This document shows, piece by piece, positions 55,447-64,000 of a DNA stretch of 64,000 nt; the first letter of the stretch is position 1; each line of letters starts with the position of its first letter. The position numbers were made by a program, and so were the translations under genes. Under the pieces are notes generated by a model, which was not told the DNA's origin, searched no databases, and saw nothing but the letters and a program-made list of their open reading frames with translations. Source of the stretch: Chrysomallon squamiferum (lineage: Eukaryota > Mollusca > Gastropoda > Neomphalida > Peltospiridae); NCBI GenBank assembly GCA_012295275.1, contig CM022670.1:17040698-17104697 (forward strand). Direction: 5' to 3'.

Positions 55447-55525
55447 GAAAAGTTACAAAAGTCACATCTGATAGGTTCGGAATGGTTGTTTATGTTTTCA
55501 CTGCAGGTGATACAGGTATTATCAC
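55447..55525 (-). CDS. Candidate exon with half a PHD-like zinc finger
   Basis: Bounded by TTTCAG and GTAAGT on the minus strand. One frame reads DNTCITCSENINNHSEPIRC followed by DFCNF, i.e. Cys-x2-Cys-x14-Cys-x2-Cys with the IRCDFC core seen in PHD-type fingers. The frame hits TAA right after the donor, as expected for a real exon end. Phase 1 in, phase 2 out. It could be joined to 59498-59624, whose phase fits. The rest of the finger (the His-Cys half) was not located downstream. Confidence 0.35.
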
Positions 55526-55769
55526 CTGAAATCTGAAACATCATCTTTTTCCATCTTACCTCAGTAAATACACCACATCTGAAACATTCAATGAATGGTG
55601 GCTGAAACATCATCTGTATGCAACAAATATTTGTTTTTCATCTTTGAAACCATCCAAATAAAAGCACACAAATACACACAGACATACATGCATACACACA
55701 GACATACAAACATATGCATATATACAAATGCATACACAGATACATAGAAAAACACACAAACATACACAA

Positions 55770-56050
55770 GAAACTGATATACACAAAATATTAATTTGTT
55801 GTTAGATGTTAACAAAATATTTATTTCTTATTACATGCTGACAACATATCTTATTCTTATTATGTGTTGACAAAGTACTTTTTGACTGTTACAAGATGAC
55901 AGAATACTTATTTAATTTTATGCTGCCAAAATGGTTATTTCTTATTATATGCTGACAAAATACTTAATTCTTATTATATGTTGACAAAATACTTATTTCA
56001 TATTATATGCTGACAAATTTTTTATTTTGTTGTTAAATGTTGATCAAATA
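55770..56050 (+). repeat. Minisatellite, unit about 33 bp
   Basis: About eight diverged copies of a unit like TTATTATATGCTGACAAAAT plus ACTTATTTC. The intact copies are in the middle and the edges are more decayed. Confidence 0.75.
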
Positions 56051-56402
56051 CTCATTATAATCTCATTTCTCAATCTCATTTCTCAATCTCATTTTCAGTT
56101 TGTTGTGAAATAATAATAATAATAAAAAAAAAAAATTCCCCATTGTTTGGAATTCTTAACATTCTACATTCTGAAACCAATACTAATCAAATGAAATCAC
56201 TACACATACAACAACAAACTCATTTTCTTACAGGGTCTCTTTCATTTTTTTTTTCATGACTTCAACAAAAAAAAAAAAAAAAAAAAAAAAGGAAAAGAAA
56301 ATCCAAAAGAAATACAAGTCAATTTTTTGTCATTAAATTCAAGCTAATGGTATTTTATCTTCATAAATATATATTTTTCTTTTCTGTTGCTGCTTCAGTA
56401 AT

Positions 56403-56455
56403 CATCCATCCATCCATCAATCCATCCGTCCTCCATCCATCCATCCGTCCATACA
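56403..56455 (+). repeat. (CCAT)n / (ATCC)n tract
   Basis: Imperfect tetranucleotide repeat, ending near ATGCATGGATG, so partly self-complementary. Confidence 0.8.
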
Positions 56456-56804
56456 TGCATGGATGAGTGTGTTTAACCTGAAAGTTGATCCTGTGATGAG
56501 TCACTGATATGTTGTTAGTTGTCTGGCTTCTTTTAAAAGCTTTGACCTGTGAAGATAAAAAAAAAAAAAAAAAGAAAAAGAAAAAGAAAGTGCAAAAAAA
56601 ACAACCCGACAAATATAACTCTCAGATATATAGATTTTGTGTTAACTATGATTTCAACTTGTGAAATAAAGTATTACGTAGAAAAAATATGTGTGTATGG
56701 CTGCTGAATTACTCAGCTTGTAGAAAATGCACTGTTCTGAGAGTAACTATATACAGCTCAAATGTGTGTTGTTTTAGTGGGTTGAAAGTTTCTTCAGCTT
56801 GTTA

Positions 56805-56808
56805 TCTA

Positions 56809-56843
<35 letters not shown>

Positions 56844-56862
56844 TTCTATCTATATATCTATT
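56805..56862 (+). repeat. (TCTG/TCTA)n tract
   Basis: Imperfect tetranucleotide repeat; a second copy lies at 56950-56970. Confidence 0.8.
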
Positions 56863-57009
56863 TATTTATCTTTTTAGCTATATATATTTTAAAATAATCT
56901 ATTTATTTAATTATCTATATAACTGTATATAATGTCTCTGTCTACATATCTCTCTGTCTGTCTGTCTGTCTAATTAATAAACTGTATATTACACCAAATT
57001 AAGTTTTTG

Positions 57010-58115
57010 TATGTGTTCATATTTGAGTGTGTATGTAAATTGTGTTTGTGTGCATGTATTTGTGTTCATATTTGTGGGTGTATGCAAACTCTGTGTGTAT
57101 ATATGTAATTGGGTGTTTCTGTATGAGTGTCTGTATAAGTGCATGTATGTGTGTATGTGTATTTGTTTTCATATTTGAGGGTGTACATGTGTTTAAATGC
57201 ATATATAACTGTGGTCTGAATGTGTTTGAATGTGTCTATATGTGTCTATATGTGTATGTAACGTCTGTGTTTGAGTGTATATATGTGTGTGTTTGAGTGT
57301 GTATATAACTGTGTTTGATTTGAGTATCTAACAGTGTGTATATGAGTTTGTATGTAACTTTATATTTGAATGTGTATGTAACTATGTGTTTGAGTTTGTA
57401 TGTATCTTGCTATGTGTTTGAGTTTGTATATAACTGGATATGTTTGAGTTTGTATGTAACTGTGTGTGTTTGAGTGTGCATGTAACTGTGTATTTGAGTG
57501 TGTATAACTGTGTTTATTTGAATGTAAAAGTAACTATATTTGAGTGTGTATGTAACTGTGTATTTGAGTTTGTATGTAACTGTGTATTTGAGTGTGTGTG
57601 TATTTAAGTTAGGTATGTGTTTGAGTTTACATGTGTATATAACTGTGTTTATTTGAGTGTGTATGTAACTGTATATTTGAGTGTATATGTAACTGTGTGT
57701 ATTTGAATGTGTATGTAACTGTATATATTTGACTGTGTGTATATCTAAATAGGTATGTGTGAGTACATGTGTATATAAGTCTGTGTGGAGTGTGTATGGA
57801 CGTATCTATGTCTGTGCATTTAACTGTGTGTCTGTGTGCATAATTTTGTTTTAGTGTGTATGTAACTGTGTGTATTTGTGTGTTGAAACTGTATGTATGT
57901 TTGAGTGAGTATGTAACAGTGTGTGTGTGTGTGTGTGTGTAACTGTGTGTTTGTATGTTACTGTGTGCATTTGTGTGTGTTTGAGTGTGTGTAACTGTGA
58001 GTGTGTGTGTCTGTGTGCATTTGAGTGTTTATGTAACTGTGTGTTTGTTTGTTTCTAATGTGCACTGTGTTTGTGTGTGTTTCTGATGTGTGTGTGTGTG
58101 TGTCTGTGTGTGTAA
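57010..58115 (+). repeat. 1.1-kb GT-rich minisatellite
   Basis: Many diverged copies of a unit of roughly 24 bp, TATGTAACTGTGTATTTGAG plus TG-rich spacer, grading into plain (GT)n near 57920 and 58090. No coding meaning. Confidence 0.8.
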
Positions 58116-58329
58116 AGTTAAATGCTGTGTTTATTGCACTGAATGGTGTTGCTCTAACAGGACATAAAAGAACTATGAAAGCCATGCTTCTCTCACGCCT
58201 TTCCCAGCACTGCTACATAATAGCAACAGTTCACCTCTTCATGGTGGCTGCATTCAAACTCAGTCTTATGCTGAGAGGTTTCCTTTTTGTTCAGTCTTCA
58301 ATGTGCACCAAGCTTTTAGCCTGTCACTG

Positions 58330-59130
58330 AAAAACGTTTTTATATTTATGCCTGGTTTTTGTCACCCAGGTTTTATTCAAACACTTTTCCGTGGTTTTTG
58401 GTAACTGTGAGAGGAATGTGTGGTAAGTTAGCAGTTAACATGTTAATACCATTCAAAGCTAAATCTGTTTTCTACTAAAACAGTTTTTATCACAAAATAG
58501 GATATAGAAAGTGATAGTTTTGTTGGGGTTTTCATTTAAAAAGATTTGTTTGGAAATCAAGGTTATTCACCTAGTCTTCAGTGATATAATTTTTCAAATC
58601 GTTTACATGCATTATTTTTCTGGTAATTTTTGTACGTTCTTATATATCTGTTCACATTAATTGTTAAATTATTGCAAGATACTACCATTTTTCAATATTG
58701 TGTGTAATCTGTTCTGGTAAATCTATAAACTAAACATTTTATTTGTTTACTATCAGTATAATAAAAATATTTAACAGAAGTGTACCGAGTCTAAAATAAT
58801 AATAATAAAATTTCATAATAAATGGATCGTTTAATTAACATAATAAAATAATAAAAGTTCACTATAACAATTAATAACAGTTTGTTTATAGATGTTGTAA
58901 ATTTCTGTGATAGACATTTATACTGATATTTTCCATTTTAGTAATAATATCTTTGTAGACGTTCTAAATTTTTGTAATAAATATTTTCTGATATTTTCCA
59001 TGTTGATAATAAAATGTTTATAGATATTAAAAAACAAAAATTATTATGAACTTTTATACTGATTTTTCCATTTTTAAAAATCATTCATGATAAATGTATT
59101 CTTCGGAAAGATTTGTAATTAACACAATTT
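58330..59130. other. AT-rich, nothing recognised
   Basis: No repeat array, exon or RNA gene seen. Confidence 0.5.
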
Positions 59131-59497
59131 CCAACAATGAACAGGGCGATTATTGAAAATCATTTTCAACCAGGAATGCGTATGTTATTTCTGGACGCTG
59201 AATCAGTTTGTTTAAGGATGACACTACGAGCGAGCGGTTGGATGTGTTATTTCAGTGATTTGTTTGCGGTGTTGTAAAGAGGTTTATTTGTAACCAAAAA
59301 CCCTCCTTCTCTTAGGTCCCAGCGGAACACTTTGTGTTCAGCAATCAGGCTGGAAATGATATAAGCCGTCACATCAACAGGATGCAGATCACATTTACAC
59401 TTGTCTAACGGTTTGTAAGAAAAACAACCTATTTTCCTTCCATTTATCTCTTCATCCAGATCTGAGGACACGAATACGCTAAACACCGCAAACTTAC

Positions 59498-59624
59498 GTG
59501 TGAAGTAACAGAACACTCCACTGGACGTCCTCTGGAGTTCCCTTTGTGTCACATGATGCTTCGTTTTTTGTGTTGGGTCAGGAAGAAGTAATGAGACTGT
59601 TGTCCTCTCACAATTAACACAATA
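59498..59624 (-). CDS. Candidate exon of an unrecognised gene
   Basis: On the minus strand the frame opens after CGTTAG with YCVNCERTTVSLLLPDPTQK and runs to a GTAAGT donor (plus-strand acttac 59492-59497) in phase 1, which fits the acceptor phase of the Cys-rich exon at 55447-55525. The acceptor has a weak pyrimidine tract. The frame also stays open past the donor to a TAA at 59247, so an unspliced reading of 126 residues is the alternative. I recognise no family for either. Confidence 0.25.
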
Positions 59625-59759
59625 CTAACGGAATTCGCGTTTCTTTGAGGATTCCAGTGTCTGTGTGGTGACTATCAACATTTCACGACTGTTCTGAGTA
59701 CACTGATTTATTCTTTAGTTATATATTTATAAGGATAAAAAAACTAAAAACCTAAAATG

Positions 59760-61140
59760 TAAGTATGTTATTACGAACATTGAAAAATAGATGTAAAATA
59801 TTTCTAATATTTCTACTTTGAAAAATAAATATATTATATAATGACATTCAAAAATATATATATTATATTTTGACACTGAATAAAATGTATTTCTACATTG
59901 AAAAATAATTTTATTATATTTCTACCTGGCAAGATCATTTTCTTTAAAATCTCAGGTGATAAAAGATTTTCAATTACTTTTCAAAATGTCTAAACTGCAA
60001 TACTATAACAAAATTCTATCACAAAAGTTGCTGAATTACTGATTTGAAATGTCTATTTGAAAATGTTAACAGACTTTTGAAACTAAAATTGTGTAAATGG
60101 TTCAGAAACAGGTTTCAGTGTAGATGTTAATTACAAAACTACAGAGAGGTTTTAAAATGAGAAAAGGAGTAATGTATTATTACATGTTTAACTGCACCCA
60201 GCTGTTATCCTCACGGACTTTGGTTTGTTAAACACATTCTCTTGTCTTCAAACTGGTTACATTCGTTCTGCTTAATCCCCAGCCTGTCTTTTCAAATGGT
60301 TATTTAGCTATCTGACAGTCTTCTTAGAAATCACTTTTAGATTAATCTACAAGAAAATACCCCAGTAACAATACAGCATTTTAGGAATATCATTAGTTCA
60401 TTCTTTCTTCCTCTTTATATGTGTTTTTCTCTTTCTCTGTGTTAACATGTAAATAGATATACGTGTTTACCTATATTTTATTTCTGAAATCTCATGAAAA
60501 AACCAAGAATGTTATTGCCACAAAATGTGCTGAAAAGATTAATGTCTACTGAAATGAGAAGAAATGAGCCATGAATTTCCATTGTTTATTTTTACTGATA
60601 ATAGTTAGATATCTTTAGCATACAGTTTTGTATGACAGCACAAAGCACATCCTTAAATAATCAAACTGTGGAGCATTGTGAGAAATAGTCTAACATTTCC
60701 AGAGAATAGCATTGATCCTGAAGTCTCTTATTCCTCATTCTTCTAACAGTTTACCTGTATATGCTGATTTACACAATACTCTTATTACTGTTCATTGTTA
60801 GAAATGACTCTGTTTTACATCACTGCTTCTTAATCTTTTATTTTTCAGCATCCCTTTTAAAATAATTTTTAAAGTTTGGGCCCCTAGGTTACTTTTTATA
60901 CAGGGACAGAAGAATGATGAATATCGTATTGTATTATGTTATAAGTTGTTATAAGTGGGTGCTGCCATTTTTGTTTAAAAATCACTGTTTTATGTAATGT
61001 ATTTCTGTTACTATAAACAGAATTTATGTCACTTTTTAAATTTTGATGACATCTTGTGAAGGCAAATGTATTATTAATACAAATAAACACCAGAAAACCA
61101 ACAACACACCTTGTTCAGCTTTTCAAAACTGTTTTAATAG
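59760..61140. other. AT-rich, nothing recognised
   Basis: No exon, RNA gene or element identified; scattered AATAAA-like words only. Confidence 0.5.
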
Positions 61141-61147
61141 TGTAACA

Positions 61148-61305
61148 AAATATTCTTTTCATTTCTTATTTCAATAAATATTTATTTACATTCATTCACT
61201 TTTTTAATATTCTTTTTATTTCTTATTTCAATAAATACTTATTTACATTGAATATTTTAATATTCTTTTTATTTCTTATATCAATAAATATTTAGTTACA
61301 CTGGT
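61148..61305 (+). repeat. Three tandem copies of a 53-57-bp unit
   Basis: Units start TATTCTTTT(T/C)ATTTCTTAT at 61151, 61208 and 61261, each containing TCAATAAATA. The copies are about 90% alike. Confidence 0.8.
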
Positions 61306-61584
61306 AAGATGTTCATTCAGGTTTATGACTTCAATTTTGGTATCAACTGTTGAACTAACACAGTAAGTCAGTTTATCACACCACTTTATATGTTATACAA
61401 ATTTACTTTTTATGTTTGCTTTATTGAATGTAAAAGAGTGAACAAAAAATGTTTAAAATAAAAAAAACAGACACATATACCTACATACACACATCAATAT
61501 ATATACACACATAGACATAGAACTTACTAATATACATATAAACACACATACATAACATGGTTACTATTTACATATATGCATTAC

Positions 61585-61587
<3 letters not shown>

Positions 61588-61624
<37 letters not shown>
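61588..61624 (+). repeat. (CA)n tract
   Basis: A 36-bp dinucleotide repeat. Confidence 0.9.
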
Positions 61625-61628
<4 letters not shown>

Positions 61629-62079
61629 CAAGAACACCAGGTAGAATACTGAACTGTAAGTGAGAAGTAATAAATTACACTGAACAAACAATAAGTGATA
61701 TGCAAAACACAACAGATACAGTTTACATTATGAAAAATCTGTGCTAAAAGTTAAACTTGTTGATACGCTTGACCGGTTTTATAAGGATGGGAAAAGTTTG
61801 AAAACATGTAAAACATGAATTCACATTGTGAAGAGAATAATTATATACTTTTTTTTTTTTTTTTTTTTTTTTACTTGTGCTTTGAATATTAACAATACGT
61901 GAATATATACAACTTCAATCTTATGAAAAATAACTAAAATTGTTTGTTTCAGTTTTGTCTGAGTTTTTTTCCCATTTATTTATTTTTTCTTCAGTAAAAA
62001 AAAAAAAAGAAAAAGAGATATAATAAATGAGACCCTCTATTGATGTGTTTACTTATTTATGTGTAAAATAAAATATCAG

Positions 62080-62980
62080 GAGTGTAGAGTAAGCTGTGAT
62101 GAAATTTAACTGTTGATCTTGGATCTGAAGTTGTAAACAGTGAAAACTGAGATGGTATTTTAATGATGCTGGTTGCTCTCCGGCAGTCAGTCAGTGTCTG
62201 GCCACTGTGACAAGACTCTTTGCTCCAGCCTCTCTGGGGAAGCCTTCGAAGCATTGCTTCAGTACTCCAGGGCCACTACACAACAATTGCTGTCCCTTCA
62301 TGCACAGCCTTTATTGTGGACCACTGCTAATAAGCCAGAAAAATACAGCTTTTCCCAAGTGTCCCCAGAAAACAGTAATTGAGGTGAGCACTTTGATGTA
62401 GACTCACCTGTATCTGCGCTCCCATTGTGAGCAGTGAGATGGAGCATCCATAATGTTGTTTGACAGTGGCTGGTTTAAAGGTGAAGCTCGGAGATTTGAA
62501 AATATCTTTTATTGTGCTCCATGCTGTGGAGTGTAATGATGTAAAAAGAGAGTGGCAGAAAGTCGCTACAATTAAACAAAGTAAGTGGTGTGATAAAAAC
62601 AAGCAATCGCGCTGTTTACGAGGTTGTAAAATATTCAGCCTGCAGTTGTCACAAGTTTACGGATTACTCGAAGTGTTGTTGGAGAAAAGAAAGAGAATCA
62701 TAAACGAAAGGTAAAAAAAATAAAATAAAAAAATAAAAAAAGTTTGGTCATCATTTTTATGCTTGTCTGAGTTGACGTGTTAACTGCTGTTGATGCATTG
62801 ATTGCCTTGGTGGGCTGGACGACACAAACCAGAAAAAGATTTCAGTGGATTGTCTAAGTGTTTCCTGTAGTCAGCCATTCACAGCACTGTAAATACTCAG
62901 TCTCCAAGCTGTGGATGACACAGTTACTGGTTTACAGAATCTCAGGACTTCGTTTATAGATTATTGTGTTTTCTCAAAGC
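62080..62980. other. GC-richer patch without a named gene
   Basis: Overlapping open frames of 65-91 residues on both strands, none recognised, and donors on both strands (GTGAGT minus at 62402-62407, GTAAGT plus at 62581). Composition differs from the flanking AT-rich DNA and would suit a promoter/first-exon region or an old transposon. Confidence 0.35.
62408..62450 (-). other. Candidate first coding exon, minus strand
   Basis: A strong donor (ATACAG|GTGAGT) follows two possible starts: CACAATGGG (MGAQIQ, phase 0, which would fit the exon at 59624) and an upstream ATG in another frame (MDAPSHCSQWERRY, phase 2). Which frame, if any, is used cannot be settled from the sequence. Confidence 0.25.
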
Positions 62981-62989
62981 TTCACAAAG

Positions 62990-63364
62990 TGATCTTTTGT
63001 TCCATCGGATTTCTTTTGTTTAATTATTGACAATTTATCAGGTTTGGTTCTTTAATTTTTTTTTTTTTTTTTTTTTGTCAGGAAAAAACTCGGTTGCTGA
63101 GATTTTATTTTATTTTGTGTGTGCTTAGTGATAATGTCAGTTGATGTAAATAAATATTTTGTAAGTCATTTATTTTTTCGTTACATTTCATTTATATATT
63201 GAATTATCATTTCTGAAATTAGATTTATATATTATAAGTTCAGAAAATACATTTAATTATTGCAACATCAATTGAGAAATTATTTTTGTATATTGGATTA
63301 TCAATTCAGAAATTATTTTTTTATATTGCGAAATCAATTCAGAATTTGTTTGAAATTAATATCA

Positions 63365-63395
<31 letters not shown>

Positions 63396-64000
63396 TTTCA
63401 ATATAAGTGTCTTCAATTAAATTAAATTATTTTGTAGTTCTTTTATTCTTGTTCATTTTACTGACGTTTTTAAAAATGATTTTCTTTTCTGCTAGAAGTT
63501 GTTGGTTTGTTTGTTTTGATATGTTGACAGTGTGAGAAATGAAGGCAAGGATATTTTTTAATCGCTGTGTTTTTTCAGGAATGATAATTTATAGGACTTT
63601 AGCATTTGTTTTTGTTTATTTAGTGTTTTTTCTGGGTTTTTTTTTTATTTTGTGTGTTTTTTTTTTATCTAAATTGTTTACTTTCAGGAATGTAAAATTA
63701 TAGGATATTTTTTTTCAGTGGGAACAATTCTTTGTTAGTTGAAATAACTTGATGAATTTCTTTTTTAAATTTGAAAGTAGATTTTTTTTTGTGTGTGTAT
63801 ATTTACAAATATTTTGGAACAAAAACCACCAACCAAACTGTAATAGTAATCATAAAATGAGAATTAATTTTCTGTTGCAGTGGTGAAAAAATCATGAAAT
63901 GAACAACAAAAGAAACCAAGCCTGTATACAATATAATAAAATATATGTGTTTTTTTTTAAATATTTTTCAAAATACTTTTCTGTTGTAGTGTACTGGTTT
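62990..64000. other. AT-rich right end, nothing recognised
   Basis: A (CA)n tract at 63364-63392 and poly-T runs; no coding signal. Confidence 0.5.

Overview
The window looks like nuclear DNA of an intron-rich invertebrate. Coding exons are short, compact and much richer in G+C than the AT-rich, microsatellite-laden DNA around them. Splice sites are canonical GT/AG, there is a pol III tRNA gene, and the proteins are typical of animals. The dense (GA)n, (GT)n, (TAn), (TTA)n and ACAT repeats and modest introns suggest a mollusc or other lophotrochozoan. That placement is an inference from style, not from a marker gene.

Left part (1-25,700), minus strand: two tandem SLC1-family excitatory amino acid (glutamate/aspartate) transporter genes. 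The right copy (EAAT-A, 25030 to 12448) is complete in 8 coding exons that join in phase to 534 residues. The left copy (EAAT-B) begins at 5769; four exons are present and it runs off the left edge. The copies share exon order, intron phases (2-0-1-2) and an identical 43-bp second exon length, so they descend from a tandem duplication. Both have a splice acceptor 8-23 nt before the ATG, so each has a 5'UTR intron.

Middle (29,400-41,000): a tRNA-Pro(UGG) gene on the minus strand; CFAP95 (C9orf135-type ciliary protein) on the plus strand in 5 exons, 221 residues, with a possible extra 15-nt microexon; then HINFP (histone H4 transcription factor, C2H2 zinc fingers) on the minus strand in 9 coding exons, 480 residues. 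CFAP95 and HINFP converge tail to tail.

Right part (41,000-64,000): no gene that I can name. It holds a decayed open reading frame near 42.7-43.3 kb, long trinucleotide and minisatellite arrays, and a set of phase-compatible candidate exons on the minus strand (62408-62425, 59498-59624, 55447-55525). The last of these encodes half of a Cys-x2-Cys/Cys-x2-Cys zinc finger and may belong to an uncharacterised gene. Several isolated plus-strand candidate exons are also listed at low confidence.

The named genes do not form one pathway. The transporters act at the plasma membrane in glutamate clearance, CFAP95 acts in the ciliary axoneme, and HINFP acts in nuclear control of histone H4 transcription. 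The least explained signals are two long imperfect hairpins (5945-6033 and 16852-16913), the CFAP95 microexon, the Cys-rich split gene, and a long open frame broken by a single TAG at 59625-59627.
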